A DNA stretch of 64,000 bases, taken from contig JASWHV010000012.1 in assembly GCA_030760725.1 (NCBI GenBank), positions 19,606,368 to 19,670,367 of the forward strand. The letters are read 5' to 3'. The stretch comes from Neostapfia colusana (taxonomy: Eukaryota > Streptophyta > Magnoliopsida > Poales > Poaceae). The first letter of the stretch is position 1; every line of letters starts with the position of its first letter. Shown here piece after piece: positions 23,601 through 35,496 of this stretch. Both the position numbers and the translations under genes were made by a program. The notes under the pieces are model-generated. The model was not told the origin of the DNA. It ran no database searches and saw nothing but the letters and a program-made list of their open reading frames with translations.

Positions 23601-24640
23601 CAGTACCGGATGCATACTGGCATATGGGAACCAGGAAACCGATGTAATTGGTTAACCTGGGTGCCGAGGCTTACCCAACAGTAAATAAGAGCGGGTTGAG
23701 GGTAGCAAGGTGTAAATCTGCCGGTGCGCACAGTCACGCTCCACGCGGGGACCTCCTGCCTATTACGGATGGACCGGTTCGGCATTTGGGTTGCATTTGA
23801 AAGGTTGTTGCATACAACAGAATAGGAAGGGGTGTGGAATCACGCTTCTGAAAGTGGGTGTATGTGACGTGTTATCCGGGTGTCTCTTGATTGCAATCAC
23901 CGTCCCTCGCGGTTATTTGAGTACCTGCTTGTTCACTGTGCTGTGACGTAGTAAGAAGTGAAATCAGCCAATTGAATATTCTGTATTGAATTATAAATGA
24001 CTGGAAACCTTGTACGCTGTAGTTATAGAGCTAATTATGTTTATATTCCACTTTGGGCATCATCACATCGGAGGAAAGCATTTCTTGTTTGATTCTGGAC
24101 TTCCGATGTGAGGGCTGCCTAAGGCTCAATAAACTGTGGCTATAAAACTGAAAGTAAGGATCAACATGTAGGCGTGTCTTTATTGCAAAGTCCTTCTTCC
24201 TATCTTACACATCCTGCATGTAGAGTTCCATGACTAGGTTGTCGGTTAAGCCTTGCTGAGCCATCGTGCTCACGGTTGCAATATTTGAGCTGTGTGCAGG
24301 TGAGAGTTATGAGGAGGGATCCAAGGACGAGGCGATGCCCCCGTCGGGGTACACGGCCGAGCTGGAGCCCTGCACGCTGCCGTGAATCTCCGGTTCCATG
24401 CTGCTAGTGTGTAGCGTCCCCGGGCTGGACGGCTGCACTTTTGCATAGTTAGGATGAGAGGCTACTTATGTAAATTACTTCCGCTGTTAATTAAGTTTTG
24501 TAAAACACTTCCGCTGTTTTATATCAAATAAAAAGTTGTATGTTGTTCTTTATTCTTTTCGTGTGTGCTGTTGGGTGCCGCATCGCACAGCACCACCCTA
24601 TGCGATCCTGGAATGGGTGAACCACGGGGTGGTCCCCACA
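20693..24640 (+). repeat. Gypsy B 3' LTR, copy 1 (3,948 bp)
   Basis: Same ends as the 5' LTR (TGTAAAATCC...CCACA). It is diverged from the 5' LTR by several percent by eye and has small indels, including a local duplication near 21,985-22,030 of the text around CGACGAGAATCC. Reading frames inside it (for example 21582-21824, 22323-22574) are not gene-like. Confidence 0.93.
23133..24385 (+). CDS. Candidate spliced acidic reading frame inside the Gypsy B 3' LTR
   Basis: Exon X is 23133-23210 and ends CCAG before GCAAGCCCCGG, an intact GC-type donor. Exon Y is 24300-24385, after TGTGCAG, and ends TGA. Lengths (78 and 86 bp) and phase are identical to those in the 5' LTR despite LTR divergence, and the changes are amino-acid substitutions rather than frame breaks. 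Y ends with PPSGYTAELEPCTLP; the A-prime counterpart is PPSGTTAEWEPYTPR. The function is unknown. Confidence 0.42.
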
Positions 24641-24645
24641 GGTTG
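24641..24645. other. Target-site duplication of Gypsy B, right copy
   Basis: GGTTG against GCTTG at 10394-10398: one substitution since insertion. Confidence 0.8.
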
Positions 24646-27600
24646 TTGGAAGTCAGGGTTAATCCCACAATGAAATCCATGCTCACATCTTCCCACTACC
24701 ATGCCGGTATTTTCAGGGGTTGTAACAGCCCTGATTTTCTCATGTGATCCGCTTTCACTCGTCTACACGTATCGCACTCGGATACGTACTTAGCCACTTC
24801 CCTCTTCATTAGTGTCCACCAAAATTTTCTTTTCAAATCTTGGTACATTTTGTTGCTGCCCGGATGAATTGAGAATTTAGAAAAGTGAGCCTCATCAAGG
24901 ATCTTCTTCCTCAGCTCCATATTCCGGGGTACGACTATGCGGTCATTTAACCACAGCATCCCCTCATCATCTTTCCGGAAGCATTTGATATCCCCGCTGT
25001 CTATCCGTCTCCGGAGATGTGTCATGCCCTTGTCAACTTTCTGGGCTGCAATGATATCCTCCCTAATGGTAGGGATGAGAGCAAGGTTGTAGAGTGAACC
25101 ATAAGGATCCAAGTATAAACTCGGCTCTTCCTCTTCCACTGGTGTAATGGTGAGGTTATGGACAAAAGACTTCCGACTCAACGTGCCGGCAACCACATTT
25201 GCGTTGCCGGGGTGGTAATGAATCTCAATCTCATAGTTTTTTATTAGTTCTAACAACCTCCTTTGCCTCATATTCAGCTCCCTTTGGGTGAAGATATATT
25301 TTAAGCTCTTGTGGTCGGTGTAGAGATGCACCAAATTCTCCAGGAGATAGTGCCTCCACATTTTCAGCGCCAAAACCACAGCAGCGAACTCAAGATCATG
25401 AGTCGGATAGTGCTGTTCATGGTTTCGCAGTTGACGGGAGCCATATGCGACCACCCATCCTTCTTGCATCAACACGCAGCCGAGCCCGATACCGGACGCA
25501 TCACAATACACGTCGAAGGGCTTAGTTGTATCCGGTTGAGCTAAGACCGGGGCTGTTGTGAGATGCTTCACCAATGCTTGGAACGCTCCTTCACACGCTG
25601 AGTTCCAAACATATTTAGTCTCCTTATTTAACAGTTCAGTCATTGGCTTAGCAAGCTTGGAGAAGATTGGAATGAATCTCCGGTAATATCCCGCTAAACC
25701 GAGGAGGCTTCTAACTTCATGGACAGAAGTGGGAGCTTTCCATTTCAGCACTCGTTCAATTTTACTTGGTCAACCGCAATGCCTTCCGCTGAGATGATAT
25801 GTCCCAAAAATGGCACTTGGCTGATCCAAAATTCACATTTGCTGAACTTGGCATAGATCTTATGGTCCCGCAGTCGTTGAAGAACGATTCTCAAGTGTTG
25901 GCCGTGTTCTGCTTCTGTCTTGGAGTAAACCAAGATATCATCAATGAACACCACAGCGAATTTGTCCAGCTCCGGCATGAACACCGAGTTCATGAGATAC
26001 ATGAAATGTGCCGGAGCATTATTGAGACCAAGAGACATAACAAGATATTCGTATAAGCCATATCTCGTCGAGAAGGCCGTCTTCGGAATATCCTCCACCT
26101 GGAATATTATTTGATGATATCCAGAGTTAAGGTCCATCTTGGAGAACGCACATGCACCCACAAGCTGATCAAACAGTATGTCAATGCAGGGCAGCGGATA
26201 TTTGTTCTTGATGGTGACGGCGTTGAGCGGTCAGTAATCCACACACAGCCTCAAGGTTTCATCTTTCTTCTTGACGAACAGCACCGAGAATCCCTAAGGC
26301 GAGGAACTCGGCCTAATGAAACCCTTGCTCAACAAATCATTGAGCTTTTCTTTCAACTCAGCCAGCTCGTTTGGAGCCATTTTGTATGGTATGGGAGTAG
26401 TCCCGGGTGCAAGTTCAATCTTGAACTCCACCTCCTGTTCAGATGGCATGCCTGGGAGATCATCCGGAAACACATTGGGGTATTCCCGGACTACGGGGAT
26501 GTCCTCTAACTTGAAAGCTTCAGTGTTATAAGTTGCTGAAATTTCCGGGACAGGGTTGTCTAATACCATTGAATGCGGACGGTGGAATGGAGATTTCAAA
26601 TGAACCGTCCGTGATAGAGTTTCCAGGACAGCACCATGGTAGCGTAACCATGACATCCCTAAGATTGCATCAATCTTCTGTCCCGTAACGATTATCAAGG
26701 TGGTGGGATACATCTTCCCACCTAAGAACAGTGGTGCTTTTGGAATCATCATATTTGCTGAAATATTCCCTCCTGGTGAGCATATCATATATGAGCAGTT
26801 GGTTGGTAAGACTTGCAGTTGATGCTTAGCCACATAGGATGCACTTATGAAATTGTGGGTTGCACCTGAATTGAATAAAATGATGAGTCATTGAGAGTGA
26901 ACGTACCCGCCAGCACGTTTTCTCCCTCTGGGGCGTCCTCATTGTCGAGGTTGCGAACGCCCCCGGTTCGCTGACCAACCTTCTTGACCGGAGTTCGGCC
27001 TCGAGCACCGCCCTGATATTGGGCTTGCCTGCTGCTCTGCTGCCCCTGGGGACAGTGCTTCGAGAAATGGCCCGCCAGGCCACACGTGTAGCGAGGCGGT
27101 CCTCCGCTGATCGGCGGACGGAAATCCGGGGCACGTTGTGGCGGTGGAAACGCCCGGGGTACGATCTGTTTCTGCTGTTGCAGTCGCGGTGGTGGCATCG
27201 GTGGTCAGAATGGGGGTGGCTGAAATGAACGACCCCCAAACTGCTGAGGTCGCGCCGGTGGATGCCACTGCTGACCGGATGGTGTACGATACATCATGCG
27301 GTATTTTTGCGGAGCTCCACCCCCGCTGTTTGGTGGAGCGCTTCGCTTTCGCTGCTCAGCCGCCAATTGTCACTGAGCATCTTCCTGCATGATTGCGGCA
27401 TTGACGAGGTCGTTGAAAGTGCCATGATTGCATTGTATGAGATGCGTTTTCATCACGGGATTCAACCCCCGATAGAACTGATCTCGCTTCTTCTCGGTGA
27501 AGACATAATCTGACGCATACTGCGCCAGATGGTTGAAGGCACGGGAGTAGTCGTGGGCACTCCTCCCACCCTGCTTCAGCTCCAAGAACTCTTGGAACTT

Positions 27601-28135
27601 CCTCTTCATTATCCCGGGAGGAATATGATAGGCGTGGAACGCCTCCCAAAATTCTTCCCATTCCACAGCGTAGCTAGCCGGAAGTGAGGCGACATAGTTC
27701 GCCCACCACGCACCAGCGGCACCGTGAAGCTTCTGCTCTGTGAATAGAGTCTTCTGCTGCTCCGTGCATTGGAGCAGCCCGAACTTGGACTCAATCGTCC
27801 GCAGCCAGTTGTCGGCCTCCAGTGGTTCTGCCGCTTCGGTGAACACCGGAGGATGCGTACTCATGAAATCCGAGTACATCGTAGTGTGGGGCTCACGAGG
27901 CTCCCTCTCTTAACGCCCCCCCCCTGCCTGGGACGTATTCTACAAGATCATCCGGAGTAGATCGGTCTGCTCCTCACGATTGCCCCACCAGCGCCGCGAT
28001 CACATCCGCTAGTGTAAGCGGAGGTGGCGGTGGTGGTTGTTGCTGCGAGGTACTGTCGTAGGAAGGTGGCTGGGAGTCATCACCCCCCTGCTGGCTAGAG
28101 CCACCGACCTCATGCGTGGCCCGTGTACGAACCAT
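24646..28135 (-). pseudogene. Gypsy A-old gag-pol main part, unit 1
   Basis: Right to left: the start MVRTRATHEVGG at 28135, gag domain (27879-27370), damaged knuckle, protease, RT (25745-26161, FIDD near 25,945), RNase H (KPFDVYCDASG near 25,515) and the integrase zinc region down to 24,700. Defects: a 9-base loss removes the first cysteine of the CCHC box near 27,085; the protease aspartate is replaced by asparagine near 26,868; stops interrupt the RT N-terminus (near 26,295 and 26,233); a 1-base loss near 25,768 shifts the frame. The rest of integrase is at 9391-10398. Confidence 0.92.
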
Positions 28136-29414
28136 CTGCAACCATACGACAATAAAAATCAGTCCCACAGCATACTTCATGCAGTCCAATAAAATAGGCG
28201 TAAAAACATAATGACTGTAAACATGCGATACATCTTGTATTAGATAATGTAATAACTTTTGCACAAGCTACACCATTACCAGACCAAATACAAACTAGTT
28301 AAATCCAACTTGATGGACTTCCTCTTTGGAAGTTCGTCTCAACTAGATTTGGTAACTATGAGACGTTAATATCGCTTTGTCATCACGTATACTACCCTTT
28401 TATCTTCAATACGACACAAACATGGTCTCTAGCAAAAGAAACCTGAGTAGGAAATATACTCAAATCTTTCACTAGTTGAAGATAACAACTCATGAGTATG
28501 TTTTACTCCATTGGAAGTAATAAAACCCCCTTAGGGTACAACAATCTCCCAAATGAGTTCAACTGTCCATCCCTCTGCCCAGAATGACCAGTTTCTACAT
28601 ATCCCAAATTTTGATCTGGTGCTGGGAATTTTCATGACTCAAGCTGAATACCAAAGTTTAAGTTAATTTCAGTATCTTTCCAACGAGTATTTATTTTCCC
28701 TTATATCATCTCTGGTTAGAAAGTCATGATAATTCAAAGTCAATATAATTCCTGGAAGAATTTCAACAGCACCTCCTTTGAAAGTTGCTGTTTTCAACTC
28801 CAAATTCCACTGAATTTCGTGCTGCAATTGCAGAAACTCTGAACTACAAAGATGTAACATATCTCTACCCTTTCCAAAAATGTGTCATATGAAAATTTTA
28901 GATTTTTCTACTGGAAGTTATGCTTGAAAAACAGAACAGTCCAGAGAGTTTTTGAATCTGTCCTGGTTCTGGACAGTTTACCTTCCTCTGGGATTTACAC
29001 CAGTTTGATGTGTGATTCTGATATGGAAGTCTACAACAAAGTTGTAGAGTACTTAAACTCCTTTCCAGAACTATATCCCACATCTCCATTGGCTAAATAC
29101 TCTATGAGCTATGATCTGTTAAATTTCGGCAAACTTGCTGCCGAAACATGCCGAAACAGAGCACTCTATTTTTAAATCCCTTTGAGCTAAACTAATTAAC
29201 GGTTGAGTTTTTTTACTACCCCACCAAGGTCCTACATATAGAAACTTAGTTATTTTAGTTCTTGGTTACCATTATATTTAATGCAAATGCCTATTATATG
29301 TCTGTACTACGTTCCTCACAAAAAGAAAATCCTAACCGGATTATACCTGCATATACGTCTCAATTGTGGCACTAAACAGTCTCTCGCACACGTATACTAC
29401 ACGGGATACATACA
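28136..29414 (-). other. Gypsy A-old leader remnant
   Basis: Non-coding sequence homologous to A-prime leader positions of about 42,935-44,044 in reverse. The acceptor side keeps CTGAT 27 nt before the TGCAG that precedes ATG. The stem-loop array, donor and primer site, which would lie further right, are absent: the match stops abruptly at 29414 against copia-derived repeats. The plus-strand frame at 28882-29175 is a chance frame. Confidence 0.82.
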
Positions 29415-29585
29415 TGTCCCGCGGGGCCGGACCTCATCCCTTCCATAGGGGTGAGCTCCGGTGGCGACACGTGTCCCGCGGGGCCGGACCTCATCCCTTC
29501 CACAGGGGTGAGCTCCGGTGGCGACACGTGTCCCACGAGACCGGACCTCATCCCTTCCACAGGGGTGAGCTCCGAAGTCGACACG
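29415..29585. repeat. Three tandem 57-bp repeats plus partial fourth
   Basis: Units start at 29415, 29472 and 29529, with a partial at 29586. Each runs TGTCCCGCGGGGCCGG... to ...GTGGCGACACG. On the minus strand the period is 19 codons, so a frame at 29372-29584 repeats a unit containing SPPELTPVEGMRSGPAG. This lies after the copia pol stop in element sense. It is either part of the copia 3' region or separate; the frame has no recognised domain. Downstream at 29590-29705 are further CGGACTAGTCCG-type motifs. Confidence 0.85.
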
Positions 29586-29950
29586 TGCCTGGCGGGGCCG
29601 GACTAGTCCGGCTTGTTGTCCGGATAAGTCCTGTTGGCGGACCAGAGTGGGACTTCTCTGGGGCCGGACTTGTCCGGCCTCCCAGGTGGACTAGTCCGGC
29701 TACAAGCTGAAGTTCATATAATTTGAGTTTTAGCTCAAGAATATGATCCTTTTGGACAAGTTTTTGCAAATTTCTTTGGCAAACATGGTCAGTAAGCATA
29801 CATCAAACAAACAATGACCATATTTGACAAAGAGTCCTTTTGAACATAGTTTTCATAGAGTAAGAGAGATTAGGGTAGTATGTTGAAAACATGCGGTTTT
29901 TGAAGTTTATAAACAAGCAACAAACATATGTGCACACTTCAAGCAAGATT

Positions 29951-32900
29951 TCAAAAATCTAGGATATTCAGTTCACTCCTTAGGTCACAAAAGTGTTTGT
30001 CATAAAGGGGTTTTGTGAAGATGTCCGCCAATTGCTTCCCACTCCTAACATGAGAGATAACGATATCTCCCTTGATAGAGTGATCTCTCAGGAAATGGTG
30101 ACGGATATCAATATGTTTGGTTCTAGAATGATCCACGGGATTGTGACCAATCTTGATGGCACTCTCATTGTCACATAGGAGTGGAATATGGCTCACAGTG
30201 TAACCATAGTCCCTAAAAGTTTGTCGCATCCATAGGAGTTGTTCACAACAACTCCCGGCTGCGATGTACTCCGCTTTGGCTGTGGATAAGGCAATGGAGT
30301 TTTGTTTCTTTGAAGACCACGAAACCAAGGACCTACCAAGAAATTGACAAGTCCCTGACGTGCTCTTCCTATCTACCTTACAACCGGCATAATCGGCATC
30401 GGAGTATCCAATGAGATTGAACTTGGATCCCTTGGGATACCAAAGTCCAAGGTTAGGAGTGTGAACCAAATATCTAAGAATCCGCTTAACGGCCATCAAG
30501 TGGCACTCCTTAGGAGCGGCTTGGAACCGTGCACACATACACACACTAAGCATTATGTCGGGCCTAGATGCACAAAGGTAAAGCAAAGAGCCTATCATGG
30601 AACAAAATACCTTTTGAGACCATCTTCATTAAGGTCAAGATGTCCGTTGGTTCCCATGGGAGTCTTGATGGGTTTGGCTTTGTCCATGTCGAACCTCTTA
30701 AGTATGTCTTGAGTATACTTGGTTTGACTTATGAATGTTCCTTCCTTGAGTTGTTTGACTTGGAATCATTGCAAGAACTTCAATTCCCCCATCATTGACA
30801 TCTCGAACCTTTCAGTCATTATCTTTGAAAATTCATCACAAAAAGCTTTGTTAGTAGAACCAAATATAATGTCATCGACATATATTTGGCACACGAATAA
30901 ATCATCATTAAAATGCTTAGTGAAGAGTGTATAGTCGGCTTTTTCCTATCCTAGAACCATTTTTAATAAGAAAATCTATAAGACACTCATACCAAGCTCT
31001 AGGAGCTTATTTGAGGCCATAGAGGGCTTTCCGAAGTTTAAAGACATGGCTAGGATACTTATCGTCCTCAAATCCGGGTGGTTGCTCCATGTACACTTCC
31101 TCCTTGATTGGACTGTTGAGGAAAGCGCTTTTCACATCCATTTGGTATAGCTTGAAATCATGGTGAGTTGCAAAAGCAAGCAAGATACGAATTGATTCAA
31201 GCCTAGCTACGGGAGCAAAAGTTTCATCATAATCCAAACCTTCTACTTGTGCATACCCCTTTGCAACAAGTCTTGCCTTTTTTCTTGTTACAACCCCATA
31301 CTCGTCTTGCTTGTTGCGGAATACCTTCTTGGTTCCCACAACATTTGCGTTGGGTCGCTTCACAAGATCCCACATTTGATTTCTTTCAAAATTATTGAGT
31401 TCCTCTTGCATGTCCATCACCCAATCCGGACCTTGCGGGGCTCCAAAGAAGAAAAAAATAGTAATGTTCACAAAAATTAGCCATTCGAGAGCGAGTGGTC
31501 AGCCCTTTGGAGATATCTCCTAGTATGTTGTCGACGGTATGATCCCGTTGAACACTTTGGTGCACTCTTGGATGAGGTGGTTGAACTCTTTGATCTTCAT
31601 CTTCATTGTCACTCTTTTCTTCGTCTCCCCCTTGATCCAATCCTCTATCTTGACTTTGATCATTTTGATCTTGTTGAGGTTGGCCTTGCTCATCATGAGC
31701 TTGATCATGGGAGGGAGACATATTTTCATTTGTTGGATGATCATTTGAGTCTTGAGGATGTTCTTGACGAAAAATTTCTCCATGTGCCATCCTTTTAAGT
31801 ACTTCTTGTGGAGCCTCTTCTTTATCTAGCACACTTTGATCAACTTGCTCCACTTGGGAGCCATTAGTCTCATCAAACACTACGTCTCTCGCTATTTCAA
31901 CAGTTCTGGAAGTTTTGTTGAAAACACGATAGGCGTAGGTGTTTGAGTCATAAACAAGCAAGAAACCTTCATCGGACTTTGAGGCAAACTTCGAAGTCCT
32001 AGGCTTCTTGTTGAGAATATAACACTTGCTCCCAAAGACACGAAAATAAGAGATGTTTGGTTTGTTACCGGTTAGAAGTTCATAAGACGTCTTCTTCAAA
32101 AGTCGATGAAGATACAACCAGTTTATGGCATGGCAAGCGGTGTTAACCGCTTCCGCCCAAAACCGGTCCGACGTCTTGTACTCATCAAGCATGGTTCTTG
32201 CCATCTCAATGAGAGTTCTATTCTTCCTCTCAGCAACCCCATTTTGTTGAGGGGAGTAGGGGGCTGAAAACTCATGCTTGATGCCTTCTTCATCAAAGTA
32301 TTCTTCCAATTGAGTGTTCTTAAACTCAGTGCGTTATCACTCCTTATGTTCTTAATTCTTAAGGAGAACTCGTTTTGAGCTCTTCTCAAGAATTTCTTGA
32401 GCACACCTTGAGTTTCTCCTTTGTCATGCAAAAAGAACACCCAAGTGAAACGAGAATAATCATCTACAACAAAAAGACCATATTTGTTACCGCCGATGCT
32501 TATGTAGGCAATTGGGCCAAAGAGGTCCATGTGAAGTAGCTCCAAGGGTCTTATGGTCGTCATGACATTTTTGGATGGATGTTGAGCTCCAACTTGCTTT
32601 CCGGCTTGACAAGCACTACATGGCCTATCCTTATCAAAAAAAACATTGTTCAAGCCTCGAATGTGTTCTCCCTTGAGAAGTTTTTGCAAGTTCCTCATCC
32701 CAACATGGGCTAGCCTTCTATGCCACAGCCATACCGTGTTGGTCTTCGCCATTAAGCACATGTCAAGTTGAGCTTTATCCCTGGTGAAATCCACAAGGTA
32801 AAGCTTTCCCTTGAGTACGCCCTTAAAGGCGATTGAGTCATTGCTTCTTCTCAAGACAGTCACACCCTCGTTAGTGAACATACAATTATAACCTTTATCA

Positions 32901-33121
32901 CATAAGTGGGATATGGATAGAAGGTTATAATCAAGTGAGTCGACATGCAAAACATTTGAAAGAGTATGATGGGGAGAGATAGCAATTTTACTGGTGCCAA
33001 GGATTTTCCCTTGGCTATTGTCTCCAAAGTATATTCCTTCACTTGGATCTTCGTTTTCCTCATATTCCACAAACATCTTTCTCCCTTCGGTCATATAGCT
33101 TGTGCATCCACTGTCGAGCAC
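29951..33121 (-). pseudogene. copia pol, copy 2: protease to RNase H (broken)
   Basis: Protease (LDSGCTSYMT), pre-integrase zinc region, integrase, RT and a complete RNase H. RT has YVDD near 30,872-30,880. In RNase H the acidic residues stand in SDADYAG, AKAEY and CDNES. It ends at 29951 (last residues ELNILDF). Breaks: the same 1-base integrase shift as copy 1 near 32,332, shifts in RT near 30,950 and between RT and RNase H near 30,610, and a shift near 31,440 between the integrase tail and RT. The RNase H segment of copy 1 lies outside the window. Confidence 0.9.
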
Positions 33122-33207
33122 CCATTTTGATCCACCGGAGGAGTATGCCTACAAAATAGAGTTATGCCTTACCTTTTGGTACCCAAGCGGAGTTGGGTCC
33201 TTTCATG

Positions 33208-35360
33208 TTAGTCAAGAGGCAGGGGCACCCACACACAAGGTTTTGGACTCTTGCGGAGTGGCCCAACATACCTAGCATAGATCTTTCCAAATTTGTTTCT
33301 CAATAAAACATATGAGGCATCAAAATAATGGAACAAAGGATGAGATTTATTTTTAGGAATGTTAGATGAGTTTGCAATGTTCTTTACATTTTCTTTGTTG
33401 GATGAACCTTCCTTGACAAATACAATCAAATCTTTTCCCTTCTTGGGAGTTTTAGCATGTTGCCTCCACTCCCGAGAATAGCCAAGACCATCTTTGACAT
33501 GTGGAGGTCCTACATTGGTATATGCACTTCGTGCATATGCCACTTTTTCCTTGTCAAAGATACCACCTTTCAGTGACTGCTTGTTTTGTGCCAACTTAAG
33601 TTCATCTTCGAGTTTTAGGATTAAGTTTGAGCACTTGCAAGTTTGAGTTGCTTCGGGAGATTTCTTTGAGGAGGGTGAAATCATAGAGGAAGAAGGTGCA
33701 TTGATCTTGAGAGATTCAACTTGTGTTTCAAGGATGTTTTTGACTTTTGTCAAGTTAACAATTTCATCCTTGAGCACAATAGTTGTGTCTTCAAGATTTG
33801 AGCAAGTTTCCTTGCTCAAAGCGAGTTCACGCTCAAGTGCCTTGCTTCTTTCTCTTTCAACCTAAAGAAGCTCTTCAAGCTCATGACATCTCTCCTTTTC
33901 AAGGATGAGCATGCCTTCTTGACGGTTGATGAGTTCATCCTTCTCAAAGATTTCTTCCGACAACAATCTCATCTTTTTAAAGGTGCTCATACTTAGATCC
34001 TTAAGCATGGATCCATTATCACTACTACTATCAAAGCTATCAAGTGAAGAGGTAGAGGAGGATGATTTAGATTTAACCTTTCTTCTTCCCTCCTTAGCCA
34101 TGAGACATGTAGACTTGAAGTCTTCAATGTTTGGGAAGAGCTTGCTCCTTCCAATGGCAAGTGTTTCCACTTTCTCTTCATCCTCGGAGGATGAGTATTT
34201 GTTTGAGTCCCATTCCTTCCCAAGGTGAGCATGTCCTGATGGCTTCTTCTTCTTGAAGAATTTCTTCTCTTGAGACTTGCCATCTTTCTTCTTCTTACTC
34301 TCTTCATATGGACAATCCACAATGAAGTGTCCATATTCATCACAGTTGTAGCATGCTCTTTTCATCTTGGGCTTGGACCTTTCCTTGTTCTTGTTCTCAT
34401 AATGGTTGCCCCCCTTCCTTCTTCTCATCATCCTCTTGAACTTGTTGATGAAGAGCGCCTCTTCTTCATCGGTGTCGAGGCCCTCATCATCACTTGCTTC
34501 GAAGTATTGTAATGAGGATGTTGCTTTGAAAGCACGATCTTTCTTCTTTGAGGAGGTGGGCCTTTGGAGGTTGCTGTAGAACATGGCTTCCTTCTCCATC
34601 ATCTCGTTGTTGATGATTCTTCCAAGCACTTCCTCCGGGGTCATTTGAGCATATCCTGGGCTCTCACATATCAAGGAGCAAAGAGCAATGTTTCAAGGCA
34701 TGAATGACCGAAGCATCCTCTTCAACACCTCATGATCCGTCCACCGGGTGCATCCATAAGATCGGATCTTGTTGACGAGGACCTTGAGACGGTTGTACAT
34801 GTCTTGAGGGGACTCACCATCCATGATGGTGAACCTCCCAAGCTCTCCTTCAATCATCTCGATCTTGGCTTCCCTAATGACTCGGTTTCCTTCATGCGCT
34901 GTCTTGAGTGTGTCCCATATGTCTTTGGCCACCTCCAATCTATCGACTCGGTTGAACTCTTCTTGAGTCAAGGATGAGGTGATCACCCCAACTGCTTGAG
35001 CATTGCGATGAAGTAGAATGGCTTGCTCCGGGGTAATGTCTTCTTCATTTCTTGGAAGATGGACACCTGTTAAGACAATTTGCCACAAGCTAGGGTTTAA
35101 GGATACTAGATGCATCTTCATATTATGCTTCCACATTGAGTAATCATTTCCATCGAATTGAGGAGGTTTGCCAAGAGGAATAGATAAGTAGTGATTGTTG
35201 GAAGTTAATCGTTCATAGTTGAAAGGATATTGGGAGTAGTCCGGTTGACCACTCCTTTCTTGATCCTTTGGCTTCTTCTTCTCTTTACTTGAGTGACCTA
35301 GCTTCTCGCGAAGTCGTGCCTTGAGCTGGCGAACTTCTTCATCGTCACTCGAGTGGTCTT
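33208..35360 (-). pseudogene. copia gag, copy 2 (broken)
   Basis: The UBN2-type gag domain at 35136-34693 is followed by the same in-frame stop as in copy 1. The next frame (34674-33862) runs unbroken through the CCHC knuckle CYNCDEYGHFIVDC, where copy 1 is shifted. It then meets a copy-specific TAG after EELL near 33,864, where copy 1 reads on. So the two copies have decayed independently since duplication. Confidence 0.85.
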
Positions 35361-35484
35361 ACAGCACATCTGTGTTCTTTTTCTTGTCATATGTGTTGTC
35401 ACCTTGTGACGTCGACGAAATCTGTATCCCTCCACTCCGGCCATCTTCTCTCCGAGTGGTTAGACTCTTGATGGAGACACCTAT

Positions 35485-35494
35485 TCTGATACCA
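35485..35494 (-). other. Primer binding site, copia copy 2
   Basis: Minus-strand TGGTATCAGA, two bases from the LTR end at 35497, as in copy 1. Confidence 0.87.
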
Positions 35495-35496
35495 AT

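Larger units (their letters stand above)
10399..24640 (+). mobile_element. Gypsy B: complete but defective Ty3-gypsy chromovirus, copy 1
   Basis: A full-length element on the plus strand with two LTRs (10399-14318 and 20693-24640), primer site, ~1.75-kb leader, gag-pol and polypurine tract. It is inserted in the integrase region of A-old. Its two LTRs differ at roughly a dozen sites in the first 250 bp by eye, so it is considerably older than A-prime. Gag-pol has several shifts and stops. Family B is related to family A: the domain order is the same, the leader is homologous and many LTR blocks are shared, but the LTRs are strongly diverged. Confidence 0.95.
6431..29414 (-). mobile_element. 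Gypsy A-old: Ty3-gypsy chromovirus remnant, unit 1
   Basis: An old minus-strand element of the same family as A-prime (38220-52638), recognised by LTR, polypurine tract, pol, gag and leader similarity. The parts are LTR 6431-9325, polypurine tract 9326-9338, pol 3' end 9391-10398, Gypsy B inserted at 10399-24640, and the rest of pol, gag and leader at 24646-29414. The LTR end, primer site and first ~700 bases of leader next to 29414 are missing, apparently lost together with the copia 3' LTR. Every coding segment is broken. Confidence 0.9.

Noticed and set aside
28882..29175. 97-codon plus-strand frame
   Set aside because: It is antisense to the A-old leader; the homologous A-prime leader (43085-43489 reversed) shows a similar chance frame with different ends and no coding signal.
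29415..29585. Direct repeats resembling a small CRISPR array
   Set aside because: The repeats are contiguous 57-bp units without spacers, in a plant transposon context.
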